From Burkholderia catarinensis (lineage in GTDB: Bacteria > Pseudomonadota > Gammaproteobacteria > Burkholderiales > Burkholderiaceae): 64,000 nt of DNA. The translations under genes were made by a program, and so were the position numbers. The notes beneath the pieces are model-generated. The model saw nothing but the letters and a program-made list of their open reading frames with translations. It had not been told where the DNA came from and did no database searches. This document shows positions 52,575-61,358 of this stretch, piece by piece (the first letter of the stretch is position 1; each line of letters opens with the position of its first letter). The stretch covers positions 225,836-289,835 of the forward strand of contig NZ_MDEQ02000009.1 of NCBI RefSeq assembly GCF_001883705.2. Direction: 5' to 3'.

Positions 52575-53225
52575 ATGAAAACCGACAAGCAGTTGAAGCA
52601 GGACGTTCAGGACGAACTGGAGTCCGACCCGGCGATCGACGCGACACGTGTCGGTGTCGAGGTAGCCGACCGGATCGTGACGCTTTCGGGTCACCCGCCG
52701 AGCTACGCGGAGAAACTGGCGATCGAGCGGGCAGCGAACCGCGTGGCCGGCGTCAAGGCGCTCGTCGTCGACATGACCGTGCATTTGCCGAACGACGATG
52801 TCCATACCGACGAGGACATCGCGAACGCAGTGCGTTCGGTCCTGCACTGGACGGTCGGCCTGAATGACGATGCGGTCAAGGTGCAGGTCGAACGCGGCTG
52901 GATCACGCTGTCCGGCAGGGTCGAATGGGCATACCAGAGCCATCTGGCCGTGCGGGCGATCTCGCAGATGCGCAGCGTGACGGGCGTGACCGACCACATC
53001 GCCGTGCAGGCTGCGGTCGGTTCCGCCGACATCGGCAGCAACATCAAGCGGGCGATCATGCGTCATGCGGAGCGTGAGGCGAAACACATCGCGATCGAGG
53101 TGCGCGACGGCACGGTGCGGCTGTCCGGCAAGGTCGGCTCGTTCTCCGAGCGCAAGGCCGTGCGCGGCGCCGCGTGGTCTGCCCGAGGCGTGCGCGCCGT
53201 CGTCGACGATCTGGTTGTCGAGTAA
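52575..53225 (+). CDS. Triple BON-domain protein (OsmY-like)
   Basis: The 216-residue protein has three tandem BON domains, each with the pattern DxxIxxxVxxxL...VxVxxGxVTLSGxV: LKQDVQDELESDPAID..., DIANAVRSVLHWTVGL...WITLSGRV and NIKRAIMRHAER...TVRLSGKV. BON domains bind phospholipids or cell-envelope surfaces. No signal peptide is present, so this copy may be cytoplasmic. CAGGAGTGCAGGCG precedes the ATG. Confidence 0.92.
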   Translation: MKTDKQLKQDVQDELESDPAIDATRVGVEVADRIVTLSGHPPSYAEKLAIERAANRVAGVKALVVDMTVHLPNDDVHTDEDIANAVRSVLHWTVGLNDDAVKVQVERGWITLSGRVEWAYQSHLAVRAISQMRSVTGVTDHIAVQAAVGSADIGSNIKRAIMRHAEREAKHIAIEVRDGTVRLSGKVGSFSERKAVRGAAWSARGVRAVVDDLVVE

Positions 53226-53280
53226 GCGCGGTAATCGGCAACCGGATGCGAAGTCCGCGCGGATGAAGGAGGGAAGTCAG

Positions 53281-53520
53281 ATGGCACTGTCAGGCGAAGT
53301 GCACGACGCGGACTGGTCGGTGGCGATCGAGACGATCGCCACCGAAACGGGCGGCTATCGTTGCCGGATTCATGTGACGCTCATGTCGCCGGATGGCACG
53401 TGCGAGCGTACGTTCGCACACAGCAGGACCCATGACACCGAGCGCGAAGCCGCGGTCGACGGGCTGCGAGCCGGGATGACCTGGATCGAGATGAGGAAAT
53501 CGAACACGTTCACGGTCTGA
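53281..53520 (+). CDS. Small conserved protein of the oxygen-responsive block
   Basis: The 79-residue protein begins MALSGEVHDADWSVAIETI and contains GGYRCRIHVTLMSPDGTCERTFAHSRTH, then a short helix DTEREAAVDGLRAGMTWIEM. It is a beta-sheet-plus-helix layout of unknown role. AAGGAGGGAAGTCAG gives an excellent ribosome binding site. It follows the BON gene by 55 bases in the same direction. Confidence 0.85.
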   Translation: MALSGEVHDADWSVAIETIATETGGYRCRIHVTLMSPDGTCERTFAHSRTHDTEREAAVDGLRAGMTWIEMRKSNTFTV

Positions 53521-53637
53521 ATCGGCACTGCGGTGGATGTGTCAGCATCGACGCTGACGTTTCCTCTTGCGCGCGATGCAAGGTGCGTCGAATGCCGCAT
53601 GCCTTCATGGGCCTGTCCGCCGGGGCGCACGATCTGT

Positions 53638-53889
53638 TCACCGGCGGGCGCATGTTCGTTTTTGTCGCTGAAGGTGATGCGCGACGGCGTCGGTTACGGT
53701 CGGAAAGAAGCTGGCTCGTCCGAATACGTCGAACAGGCCGTGGGCACGCAGACGATCCTTCACCGGCCCTTTCATTTCCGCGAAATCCAGCGCGATGCAT
53801 TGTTCCCGGCGCTCCTCGCAAAGCGCCACGAGACGGTCGGCTGCGCTGACGTCGATATAACAGCGGTACGAGGGCGGCCATCGCGTCAA
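53638..53889 (-). pseudogene. Remnant of a SulP transporter (STAS domain end)
   Basis: The minus-strand frame reads CYIDVSAADRLVALCEERREQCIALDFAEMKGPVKDRLRAHGLFDVFGRASFFPTVTDAVAHHL, which matches the last part of the STAS domain that ends SulP-type sulfate/anion permeases. The membrane part, which would lie at higher coordinates, is missing; the sequence there belongs to another small gene. An isolated complete domain is unlikely because the first STAS strands are absent. Confidence 0.7.
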
Positions 53890-53947
53890 ATGACGGGCCG
53901 ATTCCGTCGCACCGGGTCCCGGCGCCGCGGCACGACCACGCTCGACG

Positions 53948-54172
53948 TCACGCGGCCTTGAGCGCCGAAAGCTGCAGTGCCTGTGCGAAGCGGGCCAGCG
54001 TGGCGATCGATCCCGTCACGCTTTCGTACCGCTCGCGCCCGATCTGTCCGTCGAGGATCACAAGCATGCCGGCGTCGCGAGCGAGTGCGACGAGTGCCAG
54101 CGTGTCGAGCGCGGCTGCGTCGGGCTTGCCGGACTGATTTCCCGAATCGGAAAGCTGGGTAGCGTGTGACAT
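53948..54172 (-). CDS. 74-residue hypothetical protein
   Basis: The protein starts MSHATQLSDSGNQSGKPDAAALDTLALVALARDAGMLVILDGQIGRERYESVTGSIATLARFAQALQ and is mostly helical. AGGAGAGACGTC before ATG 54172 is a good ribosome binding site. It has no recognised family. An inverted repeat of GTAGGAATC lies 108-143 bases upstream, and a similar one lies upstream of the FNR gene. Confidence 0.75.
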   Translation of the reverse strand: MSHATQLSDSGNQSGKPDAAALDTLALVALARDAGMLVILDGQIGRERYESVTGSIATLARFAQALQLSALKAA

Positions 54173-54279
54173 GACGTCTCTCCTGGTGGCTGGCGATCGG
54201 TGTGCCGGGCGGCCGTTGTCCGTGGTTTCAGTATCGTTGCCGCGCCTGCGCGATTCAATCGGAGAGCACCGAAGCTGCG

Positions 54280-54315
54280 GTAGGAATCGTGCGAATGCCG
54301 TCGGCGGATTCCTAC
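54280..54315. promoter_or_regulatory. GTAGGAATC inverted repeat
   Basis: GTAGGAATC at 54280-54288 is the reverse complement of GATTCCTAC at 54307-54315. The half-site GTAGGA recurs as TGTAGGA-N4-TCCTACA at 57191-57208, so both may bind the NarL-type regulator encoded nearby. Confidence 0.55.
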
Positions 54316-54403
54316 ACGGCATGCCGCTTCGGCGAAGCGTTGCACAATGTCGGCAGGAACGCGCTTGGCTACGGTCTACATGAGCGGAACAGGCGCCGGT
54401 CAG

Positions 54404-54739
54404 TCACTGACTCAGTACCCATTGCACGAGCCGATGCGCGTCGTCGGGAGACAGCGGCCCGCCGCGATCGACGGCGGACGGCATCGGCGTGTCGCCCCAG
54501 TGCGCGGGGCCGCCGGCGCGCAGCTTGCGTTTCAGTTGCGCGGCCGCGTGCGGATCGCCGCGGTATCGTTTGGCGATCTCTTGGAACGACGGCCCGAGAA
54601 ACGTCATGTCGGGCGTGTGGCAGAACATGCAGTGCTGCGCGTTGACGAGTTCGGTCGGCTCGGGTACGGCCGTCTGCGCGGCAGCCAGGCCGGCCGTCGC
54701 GACGATCAGGCAGAAAGCGGAGCAACGCACGATGTTCAT
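54404..54739 (-). CDS. Monohaem cytochrome c
   Basis: The 111-residue periplasmic protein has a signal peptide (RCSAFCLIVATAGLAAAQ), a single haem motif CMFCH and a Met ligand region TPMPSAVDRGGPLSPDDAHRLVQWVL. This is the class I cytochrome c551/c552 layout, a small electron carrier. It lies within the oxygen-responsive block, so a role in respiration at low oxygen is plausible. No strong ribosome binding site is seen. Confidence 0.9.
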   Translation of the reverse strand: MNIVRCSAFCLIVATAGLAAAQTAVPEPTELVNAQHCMFCHTPDMTFLGPSFQEIAKRYRGDPHAAAQLKRKLRAGGPAHWGDTPMPSAVDRGGPLSPDDAHRLVQWVLSQ

Positions 54740-54798
54740 GTTTTTTCCTCGTCCGGATCAGAAGGGGGCGCACCGCGTCACGGGGTGCGATCAGGCGA

Positions 54799-55041
54799 TC
54801 ACTTCGCCGAGCGGGCGGCGGGGCGAATGCGGTCCGCGCAGACCGCGATCGTGGTGCCTTCGACGAGGAACCGCCACGGCTGGGAGTTGTGGCTGGACGG
54901 GGCCAGCACCGCATAGCCCAGCAGCGACCTCAGGCGATCGTCGGGACGGGCGCTTGCGGCAAGTGGGGAACGGATATCATTCGAGCGTCTTCTGGTCGCC
55001 GCTCCGGCGGCATCACGCCATTTCATCGTGTCAGCAACCAT
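54799..55041 (-). pseudogene. Truncated nitroreductase-like gene (Acg type)
   Basis: From a Met near 55041 the minus strand encodes RPDDRLRSLLGYAVLAPSSHNSQPWRFLVEGTTIAVCADRIRPAARSAK. The APSSHNSQPWRF motif is the FMN-binding start of Acg-like nitroreductases. The frame ends after about 80 residues where intact members have over 300. The bulk of the enzyme is missing, so this is a truncated gene. Confidence 0.75.
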
Positions 55042-55051
55042 CCGGCGGCCG

Positions 55052-55065
55052 TTGACCCACATCAA
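55052..55065. promoter_or_regulatory. FNR-box-like site before the alcohol dehydrogenase gene
   Basis: TTGACccacATCAA ends 72 bases before ATG 55138, matching the spacing at other genes of the block. Confidence 0.7.
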
Positions 55066-55137
55066 GCGCCTGTCATCGGGCCGTGCGGGTCTAGCCTTGG
55101 AAAGCGAAGCGCGCGACGATCGTGCGGGGAGGCGGGC

Positions 55138-56127
55138 ATGCTTGCGATGATGTTTGACGGCACGACACCGAACTTGCGCGAGGCGCGCATGCCGGACCCG
55201 TTGCCGGCGGCGGGCCAGTTGCTGATCGACGTACATGCATGCGGCGTATGCCGGACTGATCTCCACGTCGTCGACGGCGACCTCGCGCACCCGAAATTGC
55301 CGCTGGTTCCGGGGCACGAAATCGTCGGAACGGTGCGCTTGCTAGGCGAAGGCGTGACGGGCTTTTCCGTTGGCGACCGGGTGGGCGTTCCCTGGCTCGG
55401 CTCGACCTGCGGGCATTGCGCGTATTGCGCATCCGGCCGCGAAAATCTGTGCGACAGCCCGGGATTCACCGGCTATACGATCGACGGCGGCTACGCCGAG
55501 CGCACCGTCGCCGACCATCGATATTGCGTGCATCTGCCGCGGCGCTATTCCGATCTGGAGGCCGCACCGCTGCTGTGCGCCGGCCTGATCGGCTATCGAA
55601 CCTTGCGCATGGCAGGCGACGCTCGTCGCATCGGCATCTACGGCTTCGGCGCGGCGGCTCATCTCGTCGCGCAGGTCGCGCATGTCGAGGGGCGGAAGGT
55701 GTTTGCGCTGACGAAGCCCGGCGATACCGTCGCGCAGCAGCTCGCGCTGTCGCTGGGTGCGGCATGGGCCGGCGGCAGCGATGAAACACCACCGGAGGCA
55801 CTCGATGCCGCGCTCGTTTTCGCACCGGTGGGGGCACTGGTGCCGGCCGCGCTCCGCGCGCTCGACAAAGGCGGGATCGTCGTGTGCGGCGGCATTCACA
55901 TGAGCGACATCCCGGGCTTTCCGTACGCGTGGCTGTGGGGCGAGCGCCGCATCGCGTCGGTGGCGAACCTGACGCGTGCGGATGCCGTTGAATTCATGCG
56001 GATCGCCGATGCGATGCCGCTGCGGGTCGAGGCCGTGCGCTACGCACTGACCGATGCGAACCGCGCGCTCGACGACTTGCGCATGGGGCGCGTGTCGGGC
56101 GCCGCGGTGCTCGGCATGCGCGGTTGA
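55138..56127 (+). CDS. Zinc-dependent alcohol dehydrogenase
   Basis: The 329-residue medium-chain dehydrogenase has catalytic zinc ligands Cys38 (CGVCRTDLH) and His60-Glu61 (PGHE), and the four structural-zinc cysteines at 91, 94, 97 and 105 (CGHCAYC...C). The nucleotide-binding loop is IYGFGAAAHLVAQVA. It resembles AdhA-type ethanol dehydrogenases that recycle NADH when oxygen is scarce. GGGAGGCGGGC precedes the ATG at 55138; ATG 55147 is possible. Confidence 0.95.
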   Translation: MLAMMFDGTTPNLREARMPDPLPAAGQLLIDVHACGVCRTDLHVVDGDLAHPKLPLVPGHEIVGTVRLLGEGVTGFSVGDRVGVPWLGSTCGHCAYCASGRENLCDSPGFTGYTIDGGYAERTVADHRYCVHLPRRYSDLEAAPLLCAGLIGYRTLRMAGDARRIGIYGFGAAAHLVAQVAHVEGRKVFALTKPGDTVAQQLALSLGAAWAGGSDETPPEALDAALVFAPVGALVPAALRALDKGGIVVCGGIHMSDIPGFPYAWLWGERRIASVANLTRADAVEFMRIADAMPLRVEAVRYALTDANRALDDLRMGRVSGAAVLGMRG

Positions 56128-56152
56128 TCGGTTCGCTCGATGCGCAGCGCGG

Positions 56153-56926
56153 TCAGATGCGCCCGAGACCTTCCGAATCGACGATGCGGATCTGCTTGCC
56201 TTGCGCGGCGACGAGCCCGTTGTGCTGGAATTTCGACAGCATGCGGCTGACCGTTTCGAGCTTCATCCCGAGATACTCGCCGATCTCGTCGCGCGTCATC
56301 CGCAGCACGAATTCGGCGGCCGAATAGCCGCGTGCCTTGAAGCGCGTGGAAAGGTTCAGCAGGAACGCGGCCACGCGCTGCTCGGCGGTCATCGTGCCGA
56401 GCAGCAGCATCTGCGCGGATTCGCGGACGATTTCGCCGCTCATCATCTGATACAGATGATGCTGCATCGTCCGCACTTCGCGGCACATCTGCTCGAGCTG
56501 GCCGAACGGAATGATGCAGACCGTGCTGTCCTCGAGTGCGACCGCATCGCCGTTGTGGTGCCCGGTGTGCACGCCGTCGAGCCCAAGCGATTCGCCGACG
56601 ATCTGGAAGCCGGTGATCTGTTCGTCGCCGTCGCGATGCATCACGATGGTCTTGAACGATCCGGTCCTCACCGCGTAGATGCTGTTGAACGGGTCGCCGG
56701 CGCGAAACAGCGTTTCACCGCGTTTGACGGCGCGCGTCGTGCAGATCATCGCGTCGACCCGCGCGAAATCGTCGGGTGTCATTTCCTGCGGCAGGCAGAC
56801 GGTGCGCAGCGTGCACGACGAACAGCGGGACGACGTGCGCTTCGGCTGGTCCGTCCGCTCGACGGTGCGCAGCGGAATGAAGGGGCGTAACGGTACGGTC
56901 GTCGAGACTTCGGCATGGCTCTGCAT
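56153..56926 (-). CDS. fnr: FNR-type oxygen-sensing regulator
   Basis: The 257-residue Crp/Fnr protein has cysteines 35, 38 and 44 (CSSCTLRTVC) and Cys137 (STVCIIPF). The gaps of 3, 6 and 93 residues are exactly those of Escherichia coli FNR (20, 23, 29, 122), so a [4Fe-4S] cluster is expected. The C-terminal helix-turn-helix reads MTRDEIGEYLGMKLETVSRMLSKF, with the E..SR pattern that reads TTGAT half-sites. ATG 56926 follows CGGAGCAGATC. It is likely to control the whole block. Confidence 0.95.
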   Translation of the reverse strand: MQSHAEVSTTVPLRPFIPLRTVERTDQPKRTSSRCSSCTLRTVCLPQEMTPDDFARVDAMICTTRAVKRGETLFRAGDPFNSIYAVRTGSFKTIVMHRDGDEQITGFQIVGESLGLDGVHTGHHNGDAVALEDSTVCIIPFGQLEQMCREVRTMQHHLYQMMSGEIVRESAQMLLLGTMTAEQRVAAFLLNLSTRFKARGYSAAEFVLRMTRDEIGEYLGMKLETVSRMLSKFQHNGLVAAQGKQIRIVDSEGLGRI

Positions 56927-57140
56927 GATCTGCTCCGGTTGGTGGGGGCGGCAGCGCGTCACGTTGGCACGGTTGCGCTGGTCGCCGTACAGGCGGACTG
57001 GGGTGTCACCGCCTTCGTCAAGCAGGCGTCGCACCGGATCGGCGGGACGACGATGCAGTCGCGCAGGACGGCAACGCCGGGCAGCTCCGGGAGGCCCACG
57101 TGTTGGTTTTTCTTGATGTGGAGTATGGACAGCCGGACGC

Positions 57141-57208
57141 TTGATTGAAATCAGCGGAAATTGAAGATGCCGTAGGTGATAGGGAAGGTTTGTAGGACGA
57201 TTCCTACA
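57141..57208. promoter_or_regulatory. FNR-box-like site and TGTAGGA palindrome upstream of fnr
   Basis: TTGATtgaaATCAG at 57141-57154 is one base from the FNR consensus and lies about 215 bases before the fnr start. TGTAGGA-CGAT-TCCTACA at 57191-57208 is a perfect 18-base inverted repeat. Both sit in the 304-base gap after the NarL-type gene; the gap has no other gene. Confidence 0.65.
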
Positions 57209-57230
57209 GGGGTGTGGCGGTTTGTCGCGC

Positions 57231-57878
57231 TCAGAGTTCGTCCGGATCGTCGAACAGCTTGTGACGCATCGCGTAGCGCACGAGCGCCGTGTCGTTCGGC
57301 ATCTGCATCTTCTCGAGGATCCGCGTCTTGTACGTGCTGACGGTCTTGACGCTGACGCAGAGCGCCTGGGCGATTTCGGAAATCGACTCGCCGGTGGTGA
57401 CGCGCCGGAATACGTCGAACTCCCGGTCGGACAGGCGCTGGTGCGGCAGGAGATCGGTCGGTTCGTTGAGACTCTGCGCGAATTGCTCGGCCATGGTCAG
57501 GCTGACATAGACGCCGCCGGCCGCGATCTTGGTCAGCGCCGCGACCAGCTCGGCGCTGGCGCTCTCCTTGGTCATGTAGCCGGACGCGCCCGCGCGGAAC
57601 GCACGCACCGCGTATTGCTGCTCGGCATGCATCGTCAGCACGAGGATATGCAAGGCCGGCTTCTCGTCCTTGATCTGCTTGATGAGCTCGATGCCGTTTC
57701 GGCCGGGCATCGACAGGTCGAGCACCAGCACGTTCGCCGCCGTGTCGCGCACCAGCGCGATCGTGGAGGCACTGTCGCGCGCTTCGCCGGCGACCTCGAA
57801 ACCGCTTGCGTTCCGCAGGATGTGCCGCAGGCCGTCCCTGACGAGGGCGTGGTCGTCGGCGATGAGGACCCTGATCAT
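57231..57878 (-). CDS. NarL/FixJ-family response regulator
   Basis: The 215-residue regulator has a receiver domain with D8-D9, phospho-acceptor D54 (VLDLSMPGRNG), T82 and K104, and a LuxR-type helix-turn-helix with RLSDREFDVFRRVTTGESISEIAQALCVSVKTVSTYKTRIL. No sensor kinase gene is present in the window, so its partner lies elsewhere or is lost. It lies immediately upstream of fnr on the same strand. The GTAGGA repeats at 54280 and 57191 may be its targets. Confidence 0.94.
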   Translation of the reverse strand: MIRVLIADDHALVRDGLRHILRNASGFEVAGEARDSASTIALVRDTAANVLVLDLSMPGRNGIELIKQIKDEKPALHILVLTMHAEQQYAVRAFRAGASGYMTKESASAELVAALTKIAAGGVYVSLTMAEQFAQSLNEPTDLLPHQRLSDREFDVFRRVTTGESISEIAQALCVSVKTVSTYKTRILEKMQMPNDTALVRYAMRHKLFDDPDEL

Positions 57879-58121
57879 GGCAGTGCGTTCCCTTGCCGGA
57901 TCGTGCGGACCGGCCGCGCGACGGCGTTTGTCAATCGTGCTCCGGCTCGAGCGTCGCGATCGTCCGAGATTGGACGGCGGTGATGATGGCCGCAGTCGGT
58001 GACCGGACGATGTCCTGCGCCATTTGGGGGCAGATCGTCAGGCCACGCGAGGCGCTGAAATTGTGCGCGCTTTGCGGGCGCTCGCCAATCGGGGCATATG
58101 CACGGACGCTGCCATGCGTGC

Positions 58122-58135
58122 TTGACCGGCGTCAA
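58122..58135. promoter_or_regulatory. FNR-box-like site before a universal stress gene
   Basis: TTGACcggcGTCAA ends 71 bases before ATG 58207. It sits in the 328-base gap 57879-58206, which otherwise contains only weak short frames. Confidence 0.7.
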
Positions 58136-58206
58136 CGGGACGACGGCCGCAGGGATCAGACTGGTTGTGCAATCCGATCGAAACCGGACGACATCAGGGA
58201 GGCGTC

Positions 58207-58677
58207 ATGTATGCACGGATCTTTGCGGCACTCGACGGCAGCCGCGGAGCGCGGCTCGCGCTCGACGAGGCGATCTTGCTCGCCCGCGATTCGGGTGGCC
58301 TGATCGTCGCCGTGTGCGTGGTATCGGACGCGCCCAGGCCGACGGACGTCGACAGCGGCTCTATCGATTGGCGCGACCCGTCCGGACTGGGCGCGGACAA
58401 GGCCTTGATCGCGGTCGCGGACGCCGAAACCGCGTTCCGGCTGTCCGGCGTACGCGGCGTCGCCCGAACAATCGACGCCTACGGCGAAAACATCTCGTCC
58501 GTGCTGCTGCGAGCCGCCGCCGAATGCGATGCGGACCTGATCGTGATGGGCACGCATGGCCGTCGCGGCGTGCGTCGCGCGTTGCTCGGCAGCGTCGCCG
58601 AATCGCTGCTCCGCACTGCGGATCGGCCGGTGCTGGTCGTGCGGGAGGGGCCGGGCGCATGCGCGGCCGTGTTATGA
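58207..58677 (+). CDS. Universal stress protein (single domain)
   Basis: The 156-residue protein begins [23 protein letters not shown] and ends with ATP-binding signature [21 protein letters not shown] and PVLVVREG. It is related to the 51295 copy but differs in the middle, where an insert ([15 protein letters not shown]) lies. CAGGGAGGCGTC precedes the ATG. An efficient two-way terminator follows the stop. Confidence 0.94.
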   Translation: MYARIFAALDGSRGARLALDEAILLARDSGGLIVAVCVVSDAPRPTDVDSGSIDWRDPSGLGADKALIAVADAETAFRLSGVRGVARTIDAYGENISSVLLRAAAECDADLIVMGTHGRRGVRRALLGSVAESLLRTADRPVLVVREGPGACAAVL

Positions 58678-58679
58678 CA

Positions 58680-58713
58680 AAAACGGGGCAGCCGTTTGCG
58701 GCTGCCCCGTTTT
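58680..58713. terminator. Bidirectional intrinsic terminator between convergent Usp genes
   Basis: AAAACGGGGCAGCCG, loop TTTG and CGGCTGCCCCGTTTT form a perfect 15-pair stem flanked by A and T runs. It can end transcripts from both sides and begins three bases after the 58207 gene's stop codon. Confidence 0.9.
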
Positions 58714-58720
58714 GACTCGC

Positions 58721-59557
58721 TCAGTGAGACAGCAGGACCGGCACCGTCATCGTCTCGAGGATCGTGCGCGTCGCCCCGCCCAGCACTCGCTCATGGGCGC
58801 GGGTATGGCTGTACAGACCCATCACGAGCAGATCCGCATGCAGGTCGGTTGCGCGGTTCAGCAGTGTCGCGCCCACGCCGACCGAGCGTTCGCGCGGCGT
58901 CGTCGAAAACGACGCGCGAACGCCGTGCCGTTCGAGATACGCGGCGACGTCCACACCCGCCGGCGTCTTGTCCGGATCGGGTTGCCCACGGACGATCGTC
59001 TCGACGTTGACGAAGCGCGCGCGGGTGAGCAGCGGCAGCGCGTCGGCCATCACGCGCGCGGCTTCGCGCCCGCCGTCCCAGCCGATCAGCACGTTCTCGC
59101 CGAACGTTCGCACGTCGCCCGCGTAAGGCACGACGATCGCCGGACGGCCGCTGCCCATCACGATATCCTCGATGAAATGGCGCGCCACGTAGGTCATGCG
59201 GTCGTCGGGGTCTTCCTGGCCGAGCACCAGCAGATCGGCGTGGCGTGCGTGCAGGATCGCGGCAGCGGTCGCGTCTCCCAACGGCGCCTGCCACTCGACG
59301 TTGGTGCGTCCCGCGCGCTCGGCGGCCGCGAGGAATCGCTCCTCCGCCTCCTTGCGCCGCTGGTCGCACAGGCGTTCATAGACGGCCAGCTTGAGCGGTT
59401 CGTCGGGCCGTCGCAACGGTTCGAAGAGATCCTGGCAGACCACGTAGAGGCCGATCAGATGCGCGTTCCAGCGTCCCGCGAGTTCGAGCGCGAGGTCGAC
59501 GCGCGTCGCGCAGCGGTCGCTGTCGTCGAGATGGACGAGCAGGGTCTTGTAGCTCAT
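58721..59557 (-). CDS. Tandem universal stress protein
   Basis: The 278-residue protein has two UspA-like halves: [28 protein letters not shown] at the start and [23 protein letters not shown] in the middle. The second half ends with [33 protein letters not shown]. The N-terminal half lacks a full ATP motif. ATG 59557 overlaps the upstream gene's stop by four bases, so the two Usp genes are coupled. It resembles the tandem Usp at 60330. Confidence 0.94.
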   Translation of the reverse strand: MSYKTLLVHLDDSDRCATRVDLALELAGRWNAHLIGLYVVCQDLFEPLRRPDEPLKLAVYERLCDQRRKEAEERFLAAAERAGRTNVEWQAPLGDATAAAILHARHADLLVLGQEDPDDRMTYVARHFIEDIVMGSGRPAIVVPYAGDVRTFGENVLIGWDGGREAARVMADALPLLTRARFVNVETIVRGQPDPDKTPAGVDVAAYLERHGVRASFSTTPRERSVGVGATLLNRATDLHADLLVMGLYSHTRAHERVLGGATRTILETMTVPVLLSH

Positions 59558-60057
59558 GACGGCTCCTTTTCGGTTGATGTGACGGCGGTTCCGGCGGGTT
59601 TCTCCGACGGGCAACCCGTCGGGATCATCAGCACGGGGCACGTGGCGTGGCGCAGCACGCGCTCGGCCACGCTGCCGAGGACGAGGCGGCGAAAACCGCG
59701 CCGGCCGTGCGTGCCCATCACGATCAGGTCCGCCTCGACCTCGTTGGCCAGGCGGACGATCCGTTGCGGGATGTCTTCGCCCGCCGGCGCGACGTTGGAG
59801 ATCTGCGGCGTGCCGGCGACGTCGCGCGCTTTCATGCGCTTCGCCGCGTCCTCCGTGACGCGCAGTCCTTCTTCACGGAATGCGTCGATCAGGATCGACG
59901 GGTCGTATCCGTACGCGTCGTAGGCCGGCACCAGGAAATCGACGACGTAGACGGGGGTCAGCCGCGCACCCGTTTCCGACGCGAGCATCAGCGCGGCTTC
60001 GAGCGCGCGGGACGACGTGTCGCTGCCGTCGAGCGCAACCAGAATGTTCGAGTACAT
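59554..60057 (-). CDS. Universal stress protein (single domain)
   Basis: The 167-residue protein begins [26 protein letters not shown] and carries [21 protein letters not shown] with CPVLMIPTG. It has a longer middle section with [19 protein letters not shown]. It overlaps the tandem Usp gene (ATGA). An FNR-box-like site lies 60 bases upstream of its start, at 60117-60130. Confidence 0.95.
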   Translation of the reverse strand: MYSNILVALDGSDTSSRALEAALMLASETGARLTPVYVVDFLVPAYDAYGYDPSILIDAFREEGLRVTEDAAKRMKARDVAGTPQISNVAPAGEDIPQRIVRLANEVEADLIVMGTHGRRGFRRLVLGSVAERVLRHATCPVLMIPTGCPSEKPAGTAVTSTEKEPS

Positions 60058-60116
60058 GGCATGTCCCTGGAACGGATGTCGATGGAATCATCATCGGCGC
60101 GTGCGCGCCGATCGCG

Positions 60117-60130
60117 CTGATTTGGATCAA
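60117..60130. promoter_or_regulatory. FNR-box-like site before the 59554-60057 Usp operon
   Basis: On the minus strand the site reads TTGATccaaATCAG, one base from consensus, 60 bases before the Usp start. It overlaps the stop codon of the truncated ackA fragment. Confidence 0.7.
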
Positions 60131-60321
60131 GCGTCGCGGTTGCCTCGAAGCATGCCGGCCGGTTCGGCATCGAAGCGGATCGACACGCTGTTGCCGGTCT
60201 CGACCGCTTCACCCTCGTGCAGCGGCCGCCGCGCGGGATCGCCGTGCGGCGGATACGCAAAGACCGCGAACTTCACGCTCGACGAACCGGCATTGACGAC
60301 GAGCAGCGCGAGCGTACGCAT
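60127..60321 (-). pseudogene. Truncated acetate kinase (ackA) start
   Basis: The 64-codon frame starts with ATG 60321 and reads MRTLALLVVNAGSSSVKFAVFAYP. The VNAGSSSVKF motif is the phosphate-binding start of acetate kinase. Intact enzymes have about 400 residues, so more than four-fifths is gone. The fragment follows the 60330 Usp gene by eight bases, as an operon gene would. Acetate kinase makes ATP in fermenting cells, which fits the block. Confidence 0.85.
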
Positions 60322-60329
60322 CGGCCGGC

Positions 60330-61169
60330 TCAGTGCGACATCAGCACCGGCAGCGTCATCGACGCCAGCACCGTGCGCGTGGCGCCGCCCATCAAGAGTT
60401 CACGCCAGCGTGGATGGCCGTAGGCGCCCATCACCAGCAGGTCCGAGCCCGTTTCATAGGCGTGCGACAGCAGCGTGTCGCCGATCGACGAGCCGGCGCC
60501 GGTATCGATATCGAGCACGTTCACGTCAGGCGCATGGCGCGCCAGCATCAACGCGGCGTCGGCAGCCGGAATGCGCGTGGTCGCGGCTTGCGAATCGCCG
60601 TTGACCACGGCGACGACCGTCGTGCGCTTCGCATGTTCGAGAAAGGGGGTCGCGTCATGCGCGGCGCGGGTCGCTTCCCGGCTGCCGTCCCACGCGACGA
60701 TCACCCGTTCGCCGATCGACGGGAATTCGCCGGTGTACGGCCAGAACAGCACCGGACGGCCCGCGGACAGCACGAGGTTCTCCGGAAACTGGTCGTCGAT
60801 ATAGGTCTCGGGATCGTTCGGGTCACTCTGGCCGACAATCACGAGGTCGGCAAGGCGTGCGGCACGCGGTACGGCCAGATTCGCGCGCTCGTCGGCTTGA
60901 ACCCAGGTTGCCGGCACCTTCGCGCGTGCCGTCTCCGCATGAAACAGGCGTTCCAGCGCCGCGTGCCGCTCGTCGCGCCGTTCGCGATGCGCGCGGAAAT
61001 AATCGGCGGAACCGGCCATCACGTAGAACGAATGCGGTTCCGGCGTGTAGACCGCGAACAGTCCGGTCAGATGCGCACCGAAGCGCCGGGCGAGACGCAA
61101 CGCGAACTCGAAGCGCGAATGCGCGCGGGCGCTCGTATCGAGGTGCACGACCATGCTCTTGTAGCTCAT
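60330..61169 (-). CDS. Tandem universal stress protein
   Basis: The 279-residue protein contains two Usp halves: MSYKSMVVHLDTSARAHSRFEFALRLARRFGAHLTG and IGERVIVAWDGSREATRAAHDATPFL, ending MGAYGHPRWRELLMGGATRTVLASMTLPVLMSH. It is a clear paralogue of the 58721 gene. It shares a divergent promoter region with the phasin-like gene, which contains an FNR-box-like site. The ackA remnant follows it. Confidence 0.94.
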   Translation of the reverse strand: MSYKSMVVHLDTSARAHSRFEFALRLARRFGAHLTGLFAVYTPEPHSFYVMAGSADYFRAHRERRDERHAALERLFHAETARAKVPATWVQADERANLAVPRAARLADLVIVGQSDPNDPETYIDDQFPENLVLSAGRPVLFWPYTGEFPSIGERVIVAWDGSREATRAAHDATPFLEHAKRTTVVAVVNGDSQAATTRIPAADAALMLARHAPDVNVLDIDTGAGSSIGDTLLSHAYETGSDLLVMGAYGHPRWRELLMGGATRTVLASMTLPVLMSH

Positions 61170-61236
61170 CGGAATCGCTCCATCGACGGGTGATCCGCCA
61201 GTGCAATCCAGTCTACGAAGCAGGGTTTCCGCGCAC

Positions 61237-61250
61237 TTGACTCAGATCAA
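61237..61250. promoter_or_regulatory. FNR-box-like site in a divergent promoter region
   Basis: TTGACtcagATCAA lies 68 bases before the tandem Usp start (minus strand) and 109 bases before the phasin-like start, so it may serve either or both. Confidence 0.7.
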
Positions 61251-61358
61251 CGGCAGCCGTGCACCAAGGCCGCACAGTAAAACGGTCGCGATGCCGATCC
61301 CGGGAAGGCGGCATGAGGCGGATGCCAACCGATTGACCGGATCGACGGAGGAAGGACG

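Noticed and set aside
57931..58023. A 30-codon minus-strand frame upstream of the NarL-type regulator
   Set aside because: There is no ribosome binding site and no recognisable sequence.
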